From: Xylanibacter ruminicola Ga6B6
GTDB taxonomy: Bacteria > Bacteroidota > Bacteroidia > Bacteroidales > Bacteroidaceae
Length of the DNA stretch: 64,000 nucleotides
Reading direction: 5' to 3'
Assembly (NCBI RefSeq): GCF_000687715.1
Contig: NZ_JHXD01000004.1
Span: forward strand, 62,001-126,000
Below, piece after piece: positions 27,040 to 37,105 of the stretch. Position numbers and translations under genes: made by a program. How positions within the stretch are numbered: the first letter of the stretch is position 1; each line of letters starts with the position of its first letter. Under the pieces are notes generated by a model. That model searched no databases and was not told where the DNA came from. It saw only the letters and a program-made list of their open reading frames with translations.

Positions 27040-27477
27040 TTATTTGTTTTTGTATTTGCTATACAGTTGCTTGCAATAAGCCCATACTCCGGTCGACCAT
27101 AATGCCCAAGCTATCAGCACTGGCTGGAAGAACAATCTTATCAAACGAGCCGTATCGGTGTTCAGGTTAAAAGCATCGATATGATTTACGTACTGATTGA
27201 TGTTACCAGGGAAGATAGCTACATAAAAGAGAGCCAGCAAGGCACCTACCACGGGTCGATACTTCTTCCACATCAGCAGCATGCCCAAGCCCAGACAAAT
27301 TTCAACTACACCCGATGCCAGTACTACAAAATCGGTAAACGCTGGCGAGAACTGTAACCATGTGGGAACTTGTGCAACAAACTCCTGACGTGCGATAGTC
27401 AGATGACTAAAACCTGCATAGGTCATAAACATACCTAACAGCACTTGTGCAATAATCTTAACGTACTTCATATTCAT
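27040..27477 (-). CDS. DoxX-family membrane protein
   Basis: This 145-residue protein has about four transmembrane segments (IIAQVLLGMFMTYAGFSHL, FVVLASGVVEICLGLGMLL, PVVGALLALFYVAIFPG and a C-terminal one), typical of the DoxX family. ATG codons at 27477 and 27471 are both possible starts. Related proteins are linked to redox homeostasis and thiol or sulfur metabolism. It is the first gene of an operon with the flavin-reductase lipoprotein, behind a promoter that almost repeats that of the erythrin operon. Confidence 0.85.
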   Translation of the reverse strand: MNMKYVKIIAQVLLGMFMTYAGFSHLTIARQEFVAQVPTWLQFSPAFTDFVVLASGVVEICLGLGMLLMWKKYRPVVGALLALFYVAIFPGNINQYVNHIDAFNLNTDTARLIRLFFQPVLIAWALWSTGVWAYCKQLYSKYKNK

Positions 27478-27510
27478 TCGTTTTTGTGATCTTATTATTT
27501 AATTGCGCTG

Positions 27511-27591
27511 CAAAGGTACATATAATAATTTATATCGCAAGCGATTTAGTTAAAACTTTAATAAGAATTAACCAAATATCGCTCACGATAT
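27511..27591 (-). promoter_or_regulatory. Promoter of the DoxX operon with two palindromic operators
   Basis: On the minus strand, box 1 is ATATCGTGAGCGATAT (27576-27591) and box 2 is AAATCGCTTGCGATAT (27532-27547), with -7 TACCTTTG at 27511-27518. Box spacing (44 bp centre to centre) and distance to the -7 box equal those at 23775-23855. Over about 84 aligned bases I count about 10 differences and no gaps, so the regions share origin or strong selection. Confidence 0.8.
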
Positions 27592-27617
27592 GTTTAACTA
27601 AACTAAGGTAGTTATAG

Positions 27618-27935
27618 CTATAGCACAACTGCAGTGCCGCTGGCGGCTACCATCAGCATTGAGCCGTTAGCACCGATGGTCTCGTAATCAAGGTCGATGC
27701 CTACAATAGCGTTAGCACCTAACATCTGTGCGCGTTCCATCATCTCGCGCATAGCCTCGTCCTTGGCCTCGCGCAGCACTTTCTCATAGCTGCCGGCACG
27801 ACCACCTACGATATCACGAATACCAGCAAACAGGTCCTTAAACATGTTTGCACCGATGATTGTTTCACCTGTCACTATACCCTTATACTCACGGATAGTG
27901 TGACCTTCGATTGTTGGAGTTGTTGAAAGTACCAT
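27618..27935 (-). CDS. YbjQ-like (UPF0145) protein
   Basis: This 105-residue protein matches the YbjQ/UPF0145 family along its whole length: [40 protein letters not shown], and [16 protein letters not shown]. These proteins form pentamers and were once called heavy-metal-binding; their role is not settled. It stands alone between the DoxX promoter and the protease gene. The nearest upstream gene on this strand is the protease, 24 bp away, so co-transcription is likely. Confidence 0.9.
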   Translation of the reverse strand: MVLSTTPTIEGHTIREYKGIVTGETIIGANMFKDLFAGIRDIVGGRAGSYEKVLREAKDEAMREMMERAQMLGANAIVGIDLDYETIGANGSMLMVAASGTAVVL

Positions 27936-27959
27936 AATCGTATAAATTAGAAGATATTT

Positions 27960-29138
27960 TTACCAATATTCTTTTGCTTCAAGTATCACATGTTTTTTCT
28001 GGCCTTGTGTCGTCACGAGATTAAGTTCGTGGTGGGGTGCCTTGCGTAGGGCTTCCTCCTCATCCCAGGTGTAATCCCTCACATCGCGACCATTAATGGT
28101 GGTAATCGTGTCGCCTATCTCCACACCAGCCTCGTGGGCCTCGCTCGAACGGTTCATATAAAACACCACCCAACCACGACAGATATCTGTGCGGTTACGC
28201 CAGCCATAACCATATCTCTTACCGATGGGTTCATCGGCTTTATGTCGGCGAAGATAAAGCATCTGTTTCTTGGCATCGATAATGATGTTAAACCTATCCC
28301 ACACATCATTACCGATAATACCCAGATAAGGTCTGTCGCCCATAGCCCCTACCCCATCTTGTACATAGCTGATATCTGTATAACGGATGGTGTCGCAACC
28401 TATTAATATATGGTCGCTCATCATCTCAACCGACGTCTCCATCGCCTTATCGCCAATACCCGGCTGAGTCATATCCGCCAAGTAGCGTTTGCCCTCAATC
28501 TTATCAAGAGTGAATTCGGTCATAGCCCTCGATGTAAAGGTTACAGAACTGCCGCTACCCGTATCCATCAAGTACCAGCCACGTATCTTCTTGCCGCCCA
28601 ACTGCACCTCAGCCTGCAGCATAATCCTGTTATTCTCGTATTTAATGGGTAACTGCATAAAGCCCTCGGTATGGGGCGCCGTGTTAGTGTACTGTTTAAG
28701 ATACTGCTTTTCGAAGTTGATTTCGAGCGGATATTTTGAGATATCCTTGATGCCCCAGATACCATCCACATGACGATTTACAACGTCACGCAACTTAAAT
28801 ATCGGCACTATCTGATATTGCTGCACAACATTACCCATCTGTACCTTGGTGCCATCGGCTATCACTCTTACCATAGTTGATCCTGCGGCACCACCAGCTC
28901 TTGCCTTACCTACTTTCTGTGGATGCCAGGTTGATTGTGCAAGCGCCACACTGTCGATACCAAAGATGTTAGCTGCGCCTGTATCAAACAGCGTATTTAC
29001 ACGCAAATTATCGTTAATGGTAGTCTGCAGATAAATATGCCCGCGATACACAAAAGGCATCGTATTATCGTTGGCATTATTCTGTGCCAAGCCATTCAGG
29101 CTGCTTAATGCAAGTATGATAGTTGATAACAGTTTCAT
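27960..29138 (-). CDS. Retropepsin-like aspartyl protease with PDZ domain
   Basis: This 392-residue exported protein has a signal peptide ending near LNGLAQ. It contains two aspartyl protease halves, with the active-site motifs LFDTGAAN (Asp52) and LMDTGSGSS (Asp192). A PDZ domain follows at about residues 310-392 (AHEAGVEIGDTITTINGRDV). The arrangement matches bacterial retropepsin-like proteases that carry both halves in one chain. A -7 box TATATTTG on the minus strand at 29171-29178 precedes it. The substrate is unknown. Confidence 0.88.
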   Translation of the reverse strand: MKLLSTIILALSSLNGLAQNNANDNTMPFVYRGHIYLQTTINDNLRVNTLFDTGAANIFGIDSVALAQSTWHPQKVGKARAGGAAGSTMVRVIADGTKVQMGNVVQQYQIVPIFKLRDVVNRHVDGIWGIKDISKYPLEINFEKQYLKQYTNTAPHTEGFMQLPIKYENNRIMLQAEVQLGGKKIRGWYLMDTGSGSSVTFTSRAMTEFTLDKIEGKRYLADMTQPGIGDKAMETSVEMMSDHILIGCDTIRYTDISYVQDGVGAMGDRPYLGIIGNDVWDRFNIIIDAKKQMLYLRRHKADEPIGKRYGYGWRNRTDICRGWVVFYMNRSSEAHEAGVEIGDTITTINGRDVRDYTWDEEEALRKAPHHELNLVTTQGQKKHVILEAKEYW

Positions 29139-29239
29139 AAAATAGCATTTTTAAATAATCTTATCCGATGCAAATATAAACATAATTCCTGAAAGGCCCA
29201 AAAATATTAGCGTTTTTTGGTAATAATTTACTTATCAAA

Positions 29240-29593
29240 TCAAGTCCATCTGTCGCGGACTATACGTAAACGACTAAAAGTCGAGATTCCCATATAGGCT
29301 ACTACGAGGGTAAGTATAATAACCATCAAAGCTGTCTGGGTAAGATTTATCTCGCCCATCGACAACAGGAGTGCTGCTAATACTGACGAAAACAGCGTGG
29401 CTACTCCGAACCGCTGCCATCTCGACACTGCCCACAGATAAGAAGGTGCACCAAGAACTGCTGCAAGAACAGGGAAAACTACAATCCAGCACCAAGGGTT
29501 AACAAATCCGATAAAGGCGCTAGCGAAACATGTTGCTGAATAAACAATGGCACAACCGATGATGCCGAAATAGTTGATGTTTGATTTTACCAT
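29240..29593 (-). CDS. Small membrane protein of unknown function
   Basis: This 117-residue protein has four predicted transmembrane segments (near residues 9-27, 31-51, 63-80 and 86-102) and ends in the basic tail FSRLRIVRDRW. It has no motif I recognise. It is a single gene between the protease and enolase. Confidence 0.7.
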   Translation of the reverse strand: MVKSNINYFGIIGCAIVYSATCFASAFIGFVNPWCWIVVFPVLAAVLGAPSYLWAVSRWQRFGVATLFSSVLAALLLSMGEINLTQTALMVIILTLVVAYMGISTFSRLRIVRDRWT

Positions 29594-29637
29594 AATTGTT
29601 ATGTTTGATTATTATTAGAATACAATCTTTTTAGAAT

Positions 29638-29669
29638 AATGCAGACAAGCTTCACAGCTTATCTGCATT
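29638..29669 (-). terminator. Hairpin after enolase
   Basis: AATGCAGA and TCTGCATT form the outer stem; AAGCT and AGCTT form the inner stem, with one mismatch between them. It lies 46 bp after the enolase stop. The T-tract is weak on the minus strand and better on the plus strand, so the direction is uncertain. Confidence 0.55.
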
Positions 29670-29715
29670 TTTAAGTTGTTTTATTATAAATGATTTACTC
29701 AAAAAGTTAATGCGT

Positions 29716-31026
<1,311 letters not shown>

Positions 31027-31073
31027 TTACTCCTTATTTTATAACTAATAACTAACAAAATCTTTTTCGGCTG

Positions 31074-31081
31074 CAAAGGTA
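31074..31081 (-). promoter_or_regulatory. -7 box for enolase
   Basis: TACCTTTG on the minus strand, 51 nt before the enolase ATG, followed by CAGCC. Confidence 0.65.
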
Positions 31082-31181
31082 AGACAATTATAAAAGGTGT
31101 ACAATACCTAAAATCGAGTGTTTTAAGTATTGCACGCCTGCAAAACCTTACAAAAGCTGGTTAATCAGAAGTAGGTATTGT

Positions 31182-31700
31182 TTATATTTTCGCAGCAAGA
31201 GCCAGAACCTTCTGTTTTGTTTCCTCTGTCTTCTGCTCATCAATCTTAGCAGATACAAAGCCCATGTTCTCTGCTTTCCAATAGTTGCATATATCACGGA
31301 ACTCGGCTGTAGCACCATCATATACACCAGGCGAGTATGACGACATCAGCAGCGCCATCTTCTTCACCTTGGCGGGTTTGTTCACGCAGTACATACGTTG
31401 GATGGAAGCCTGAATCTGTGCGCAGATTGTAAAGTAGTAGATGGGGGCAGCCAGCACCAGTACCTCGGCCTCGTTCATCATGGGGCAGAGTTCCTGCATG
31501 TCGTCCTTCTGGATACAGGTGCCGTTGCCCTTCGTATGACAGTACTCGCAAGCCAAGCAGCCTGCAATCTTCATTTTGGCTACATTCACCAGTGTCACCT
31601 CATGACCTGCTGCCTCGGCAGCCTTCTTGTACTCTTCCGCCATCCATGCGGTGTTTCCATTAGCTCTTGGAGAGCCTTGTAAAATCAGGACTTTACTCAT
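31182..31700 (-). CDS. NADPH-dependent FMN reductase / iron-sulfur flavoprotein
   Basis: This 172-residue flavodoxin-fold protein starts with VLILQGSPRANGNTAWMAEE, an FMN phosphate-binding loop. CLACEYCHTKGNGTCIQKDD carries a compact cysteine motif as in iron-sulfur flavoproteins, and VLVLAAPIYYFTICAQIQAS follows. It is probably a cytoplasmic electron carrier or quinone/flavin reductase. Its promoter is fused to the terminator hairpin of the preceding receptor gene. Confidence 0.88.
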   Translation of the reverse strand: MSKVLILQGSPRANGNTAWMAEEYKKAAEAAGHEVTLVNVAKMKIAGCLACEYCHTKGNGTCIQKDDMQELCPMMNEAEVLVLAAPIYYFTICAQIQASIQRMYCVNKPAKVKKMALLMSSYSPGVYDGATAEFRDICNYWKAENMGFVSAKIDEQKTEETKQKVLALAAKI

Positions 31701-31733
31701 AATAGTATTTGTTTAGTGATAGTAAATTTGTCA

Positions 31734-31782
31734 CAAATATACGAAAAAAAATCCCAAAGCATTACAAAATGCCTTGGGATTT
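31734..31782 (-). terminator. Terminator-promoter cassette, hairpin copy 1
   Basis: The hairpin at 31749-31782 pairs AAATCCCAA.GCATT with AATGC.TTGGGATTT around one mismatch. On the minus strand it is followed by a run of Ts, then CG, then a -7 box TATATTTG (31734-31741). It ends the receptor gene (31798-33963) and starts the flavoprotein gene. Confidence 0.85.
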
Positions 31783-31797
31783 AGAGATTATTATAAT

Positions 31798-33963
31798 TTA
31801 TAGAGAGATGGGCACTACCAACTTGAAGGTGATGTTGCGGCCCATGTTATATACGCCTCGACGGCCGGTAACCACGTTTTCTTCGGCATACTTCAAACGG
31901 CTCAGGTGGTTCTGATAGGCCTTGTTCAGCAGGTTATCGGCGGTAATGTAGAACTCTGCTATTTTCTTACCTTTTACCTGAATATCGGTTCCTGCCGAGA
32001 GATTGAGTAGCGCATAACCGGGTGTCGCTGTTTCTGTATCGTCGGCGCTAAAGATATGCGACTGCTTCAGATAACAGTCGAGACCAGCGGCTATATAGAG
32101 GTTATTCAGTACCGAACGGTGGGCTGCATCGGTAGTATGGTGATGATTTACCGTGGTATGCGAGTGATGGAACAGCTCCCACTTCAGTTCCGAGGCCCAT
32201 TTAGGTGCCGGCGTAAAGGGCAGATACTTCGTACCCGGTTCGGCATGCATCTGCTGTGCATCAACAAACGAAAAAGTGTTCGAGAAATGCACGCTGTGTA
32301 CAGGATGTAAGTCCACGCCCGCCTCGAAGCCTAACAATCGGGCATCGCCCTGGGTGTAGGCGTAAGTCAGGTAGCCTTCCTCTATCTCATCGGCCAGTCG
32401 GTGGGTAAAAATGTAATTGTCGATGCGATTGGCAAAAAGTGACAGCTGTGCCGATACATATTGCGAAGTAAACTCCAATCCCAGGTCGGCCTGCATACTG
32501 TATTCGGCCTTCAGATCCTGGTTCCCAATCTCGTAGCGCAAAGAACCCTCGTGTACACCGTTTGAAGCCAGTTCGCTCATGTTAGGTATACGGAAACCGC
32601 GAGCCAGATTCAGGCGCAGGTTAAAGTGCTCATTGATGTTGCATACGGCACCGATGCTACCTGTTACGCCGTTGAAATGGCGACTGAAGTTGGCGAAACG
32701 AACGTCACCATCCTCCATCAGCTCGTAACCGTGCAACCGGCGATGATCGTAACGCAATCCACCGTTCAGTGTCCAGTTGTCGCCAAGACTCTTGGTGGCA
32801 GTGGCATAGAAACCGAAGTCGAACAGTCGGTAGTCAGGAATCAGATACTCTTCGCCCTCGTTACCCGACTTCTGATACATACCACCGATACCAGTCGACA
32901 GTTTCCAACCGTTAAACTCGTTGGTAACGTAGCGCAAATCGTATGTCAGCGTGTGCAACTTAAAATACAGTTCGTATTCATCCATCTCTTCCTCGAACTC
33001 CTGTCGACGGTTCTGCTGGTAACCGATGATGGCCTTGAGATAGCCCGATGAGAGGTTCAACGAGTTGTCCCATACCACCTTGTAGTGCTTTACCTGCTGG
33101 AATGGGAGTGTTTTCGAGTACTGATGTCCGGTCCAACCATCTTCATGGTCTAGTTCACCGGTTTCAGCATCACGCTCTCCTTCTACGATGCCTGGCGTTA
33201 AGTGATAGGCAGTCCACGTCAAACGCGAGTGTCCCCACCCTTTGTTCAGGCCCAGCATCAGTCGTCCTGCTCTTTCGCGGAACTGCGAGCCAGGCACATA
33301 GCCGTCGTATTTATTCTTATAGGCATGTGCCATTTTATCGCTATAGCGGGCATCCCACACAACCCCCTTCTGGTTGCCTGCCATTTGCAACGAGTAATTA
33401 AAAAGACCATTGTTGGTTTGGTATTCGGTACTGATATTACCTTTCAGCTCACCCTCGGCCAGTGTTGGTTGAGCGTGCAGGATAACCACACCTGCCATGG
33501 CATCCGAGCCGTACATCAGCGAGGCAGGACCTTTCAGTATCTCAACACTGCCCACGCTGCTGCCATCTACCTCAACGCCATGCTCGTCGCCCCACTGCTG
33601 TCCTTCCTGGCGTACACCTTCGCTCATCACCACCACGCGGTTATAGCCCAGTCCGCGGATGATGGGCTTCGAGATGCTACCACCGGTAGTGAGCTGACTC
33701 ACACCAGGCTGATGGGCGATGGCATCAATGATATTGGTAGAGGCCGTTGCCTTTAGTATCTGTGGTGTAACAATGCTCACGGGTGCTGTGGCGTGTTTCA
33801 GATTCGTATCGCCCGTTACGCCTGTTACTGTTACTTCGTTTAAGTTCAGATGACGGAAAAACACATCTGTTGAATCTTCTATATGGTGATGTTTACTATT
33901 ATCCTGAGCTGCCACTGCCATGCATACGCACAACAATGGCAGAATGATATATCTTGCTTTCAT
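31798..33963 (-). CDS. TonB-dependent receptor, His-rich, ZnuD-like
   Basis: This 721-residue outer-membrane receptor has a signal peptide ending near CMAVAAQ and a His cluster directly after it (NSKHHHIED). The plug carries LNEVTVTGVTG, PIIRGLGYNRVVVMSEGVRQ, GDEHGVEVD and KGPASLMYGSDAMAG. The barrel has a histidine-rich loop (FHHSHTTVNHHHTTDAAH) and C-terminal NITFKLVVPISL. The DEHG motif in the plug and the His-rich loops resemble ZnuD zinc receptors. The neighbour upstream is a small Cys/His-rich membrane protein. Zinc or another soft metal is inferred as cargo; heme cannot be excluded. Confidence 0.85.
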   Translation of the reverse strand: MKARYIILPLLCVCMAVAAQDNSKHHHIEDSTDVFFRHLNLNEVTVTGVTGDTNLKHATAPVSIVTPQILKATASTNIIDAIAHQPGVSQLTTGGSISKPIIRGLGYNRVVVMSEGVRQEGQQWGDEHGVEVDGSSVGSVEILKGPASLMYGSDAMAGVVILHAQPTLAEGELKGNISTEYQTNNGLFNYSLQMAGNQKGVVWDARYSDKMAHAYKNKYDGYVPGSQFRERAGRLMLGLNKGWGHSRLTWTAYHLTPGIVEGERDAETGELDHEDGWTGHQYSKTLPFQQVKHYKVVWDNSLNLSSGYLKAIIGYQQNRRQEFEEEMDEYELYFKLHTLTYDLRYVTNEFNGWKLSTGIGGMYQKSGNEGEEYLIPDYRLFDFGFYATATKSLGDNWTLNGGLRYDHRRLHGYELMEDGDVRFANFSRHFNGVTGSIGAVCNINEHFNLRLNLARGFRIPNMSELASNGVHEGSLRYEIGNQDLKAEYSMQADLGLEFTSQYVSAQLSLFANRIDNYIFTHRLADEIEEGYLTYAYTQGDARLLGFEAGVDLHPVHSVHFSNTFSFVDAQQMHAEPGTKYLPFTPAPKWASELKWELFHHSHTTVNHHHTTDAAHRSVLNNLYIAAGLDCYLKQSHIFSADDTETATPGYALLNLSAGTDIQVKGKKIAEFYITADNLLNKAYQNHLSRLKYAEENVVTGRRGVYNMGRNITFKLVVPISL

Positions 33964-34018
33964 TCTGTTATCTAATTAATTATATGTTATATATATGTAT
34001 GTAAATAATCTGAGGTAA

Positions 34019-34363
34019 TTAGAGTGTTGGAGGACCTCGAGTTACTATGTTGCCACAGCTGTAGGTGCGAAAACCGCACAAAGGCTGGGCATAACTCTTA
34101 ATACATACATGAACATATAACGTAACAGCCATCACAGCGGCTGCCAACATAGTCAGCGTCAGGAACTGGCACAGCACGCAGTCGTGATCCCACGAGGCCA
34201 CCGACGAAAGGTGACCATGACAACTATGGTGCACGCAGTCGTTACACTCGGTAGTTGTTGTATTGCCAGTTTCATGAATGTGAATAGACGACAGCAGCAG
34301 TATTGGCACAAAAACTGCCAATAGCATCCATGCGGCCATATGTCGTTTATTCGCTAGTTTCAT
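34019..34363 (-). CDS. Small Cys/His-rich membrane protein next to the ZnuD-like receptor
   Basis: This 114-residue protein has an N-terminal transmembrane segment (MAAWMLLAVFVPILLLSSIH), a short loop ECNDCVHHSCHGH that continues to WDHDCVLCQF, and a second segment LTLTMLAAAVMAVTLYVHVC. The cysteines and histidines lie together on one membrane side and look like a metal site. The -7 box TACTTTTG (34374-34381) is so close to the ATG at 34363 that the transcript would be almost leaderless; the ATG at 34342 is an alternative start. It is probably co-transcribed with the receptor. The family was not recognised with certainty. Confidence 0.7.
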   Translation of the reverse strand: MKLANKRHMAAWMLLAVFVPILLLSSIHIHETGNTTTTECNDCVHHSCHGHLSSVASWDHDCVLCQFLTLTMLAAAVMAVTLYVHVCIKSYAQPLCGFRTYSCGNIVTRGPPTL

Positions 34364-34373
34364 ATATCGGCTG

Positions 34374-34432
34374 CAAAAGTACGAAAAAAACTGCTACAAA
34401 GTAACTTTTTTACTTTTTTTTTCGTACATTTG
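34374..34432. promoter_or_regulatory. Divergent -7 boxes for the Cys/His-rich gene (-) and susC (+)
   Basis: TACTTTTG on the minus strand at 34374-34381 and TACATTTG on the plus strand at 34425-34432, with T-rich tracts between them. Confidence 0.6.
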
Positions 34433-34455
34433 CCACAGATATGTACAATGGAACG

Positions 34456-37089
34456 ATGAAAAAGATTATTCAAACTGCTTTATTACTGACACTGACAGTA
34501 CCTCTGACAGCACAGACGTTACGCGACTCTACGTCAGTGACGGGAGCCACGAGTACGGTAACGCAGGAACGCATGAACAAAGGTATGATAACCAACTCGC
34601 TCGATGCTCTCAGCGGGCAGGCCGCAGGTGTGCAGGTGCAGTCTGGGGGTAATCACGAGGCCATGCTGTCGGCAGTACGAGTACGTGGTACCACATCACT
34701 CACAGGTGGCAACGACCCGTTGGTGGTGATCGACGGTGTACAATCCGACATCATCACACTGAGCACCATCTATCCTGCCGACATCGAAAGTTTTACTATT
34801 CTGAAGGACGCATCCGAGACATCACAATATGGTAGCCGCGGTGCTGCCGGTGTGATACAGGTGGTAACGCGCAAAGGTACAGCTGAACAGTTCCATATAG
34901 CCTACGACGGTAGCGTTGGTTTAGAGAGCACCTACAAGAATCTACACATGCTCAACGCCAGTCAGTTCCGACAGGCAGCCAGCAATTTGGGTATGAGCAT
35001 ACTCGATAAAGGCGCTGATACCGATTTTACCAAAGCCCCTATCCGTACGGGCCTTGTACAGACTCACCACTTGGCCTTTGGTGGTGGTTCGGAAACGGCC
35101 AACTATCGTGCCTCAATTGGTATGACCGACCAAAAGACTACCGTTAAGAACTACAATCTGCGTAACTACATAGCCAAGCTCGACTTGCATCAGAAGGCTT
35201 TCGACAACCATCTGACAGTTGATCTCGGCGTATTAGGTTCGTTGCAGAACAATAATGTTATCCCTTCCAAACAAAAACTATTCTATTCGGCAGCCACCTT
35301 CAATCCCACCATCCCAGCTGGAACCAATGCCTCTGGTGGTTACGACGACGTAACCGAGGCCTGGTGGATTAATAATCCTTATGCCCTGCTCACCATGAAG
35401 GAGGATGAAGACGATGCCCACGTGAATGTACACGCCAAGGCAACCATCAACTTGGGTTACGGTCTCACCTTGGGCCTTTTCGGTAGCTACTCCTATTCCG
35501 ACTTTGGCAACGCCCACTATTATCCCACCTACGTGTGGAGTCATGGCGAGGCCTATCAAGGCGACAAAAAACGCATAGAACTGTTAGGTAATATAGCTCT
35601 GAGTTGGAACAGACGTATAGCCATGCGCCACCAGTTGGAGCTGCTGGCACTGGTAGAGGGAAGCCGGGAAAGGATTAAAGGATTCTATGCCACCTCGTCG
35701 AACTTCAACACAAATGCCTTCGGTTACGACAACCTATCTGCTGGATCTATCCGCCCTTGGGAAGGTACCAACTCTTATAACTATAGCTCGAGCATAACAT
35801 CGTATCTGGCTAAGGCACAATATACTTACAACGATCGCTACACACTTAACCTCAGCACGCGTATCGATGGCTCCTCAAAAGTGGGCGAAAACAATCGTTG
35901 GGGTTTCTTCCCCTCTGTCAGTGCCGCCTGGAACGTTTCTAAAGAGCCTTGGATGGCGCCGCTCAAGCGAATTATCCCGAAACTCAACCTGCGTGTAGGC
36001 TATGGGAAGAGTGGTAATCTTGGTGGTATCGATGCCTTCCTGTCGCAACAGCTCATTCGCCCCAACGGCGTAGTGAGCGTGGGTGGTATGCCTACCACTA
36101 CCTTAGGTATCATTCGCAATGCCAATCCCGACCTGAAGTGGGAAATCAAGCGCACCTTCAACGTAGGTGTGGACATGGCCTTCTGGGATCATAGGATTGT
36201 GCTAACAGCCGATTTCTATACCTCGCGTACCACCGACATGCTCTACAACTACACCGTACCCGTACCACCTTTCACTTACGACCATCTGTTAGCCAACCTC
36301 GGCAGAATGCGTAACCACGGTCTGGAGATAGGCTTTGGTATCACACCGTTGCAGAAACAAGATATCGAGCTGAACATCAACATGAACTGGACCTTTGAAC
36401 GCAACAAGCTTGTAACCCTCAACGGATACTATCAGGGACAATACATTACAGCGCCCGACGTGCAGGGCATCAGCGATCTATATGGAGCCGGCTATCATGG
36501 GGCCAGTGGTGTGTGCTTCCAGATTGTAGGTCAGCCGTTAGGCGTGTTCTATCTGCCTCACTGCAAAGGCTTTACGATAGCAGATGACGGTTCGAAGCGT
36601 TACGACCTGACATCAGAGTCATACATCTGTGGACAGGCAACCCCCAAGGCGTTGATGGGTTCAAACTTTGCCTTCCGTTACAAGCAGTTCGACATCACCA
36701 TGCAAGTAAACGGCGCCTTTGGTCACAAGATATACAACGGTACGGCGCTGGCCTACATGAATATGGCTTCGCTACCCAACTACAACGTGATGCAGGGAGC
36801 ACCCGAGATGAATATTCAGGACCAGCACATCAGCGACTACTGGTTGGAACCCGGCGACTATGTAAACATCGACTATGTCACGTTGGGTTGGAATGTTCCC
36901 AACCGCTCCCGCTACATCAGCAAAATGCGCGTGGCCTGTTCTGTAAACAATCTCGCCACCATCACCTCTTATTCAGGTCTTACACCTATCATCAACTCAT
37001 CGGTAGTAGATCCTACACTCGGTGTCGACGACAAGCGCACTATACCGCCCTACCGCACCTATTCACTCGCACTTAGCATTCAGTTCTGA
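34456..37089 (+). CDS. SusC-like TonB-dependent transporter
   Basis: This 877-residue outer-membrane transporter has a signal peptide (MKKIIQTALLLTLTVPLTAQ); the frame also has an ATG at 34441. It goes almost directly into the SusC plug (NKGMITNSLDALSGQAAGVQ, VRVRGTTSLTGGNDPLVVID, ILKDASETSQYGSRGAAGVI). It lacks the N-terminal carboxypeptidase-regulatory-like domain that many SusC proteins have, so it is short. The barrel ends TYSLALSIQF. With the SusD homologue 16 bp downstream it should import oligosaccharides. Confidence 0.92.
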   Translation: MKKIIQTALLLTLTVPLTAQTLRDSTSVTGATSTVTQERMNKGMITNSLDALSGQAAGVQVQSGGNHEAMLSAVRVRGTTSLTGGNDPLVVIDGVQSDIITLSTIYPADIESFTILKDASETSQYGSRGAAGVIQVVTRKGTAEQFHIAYDGSVGLESTYKNLHMLNASQFRQAASNLGMSILDKGADTDFTKAPIRTGLVQTHHLAFGGGSETANYRASIGMTDQKTTVKNYNLRNYIAKLDLHQKAFDNHLTVDLGVLGSLQNNNVIPSKQKLFYSAATFNPTIPAGTNASGGYDDVTEAWWINNPYALLTMKEDEDDAHVNVHAKATINLGYGLTLGLFGSYSYSDFGNAHYYPTYVWSHGEAYQGDKKRIELLGNIALSWNRRIAMRHQLELLALVEGSRERIKGFYATSSNFNTNAFGYDNLSAGSIRPWEGTNSYNYSSSITSYLAKAQYTYNDRYTLNLSTRIDGSSKVGENNRWGFFPSVSAAWNVSKEPWMAPLKRIIPKLNLRVGYGKSGNLGGIDAFLSQQLIRPNGVVSVGGMPTTTLGIIRNANPDLKWEIKRTFNVGVDMAFWDHRIVLTADFYTSRTTDMLYNYTVPVPPFTYDHLLANLGRMRNHGLEIGFGITPLQKQDIELNINMNWTFERNKLVTLNGYYQGQYITAPDVQGISDLYGAGYHGASGVCFQIVGQPLGVFYLPHCKGFTIADDGSKRYDLTSESYICGQATPKALMGSNFAFRYKQFDITMQVNGAFGHKIYNGTALAYMNMASLPNYNVMQGAPEMNIQDQHISDYWLEPGDYVNIDYVTLGWNVPNRSRYISKMRVACSVNNLATITSYSGLTPIINSSVVDPTLGVDDKRTIPPYRTYSLALSIQF

Positions 37090-37105
37090 GAATTGATTTT
37101 ATAAA

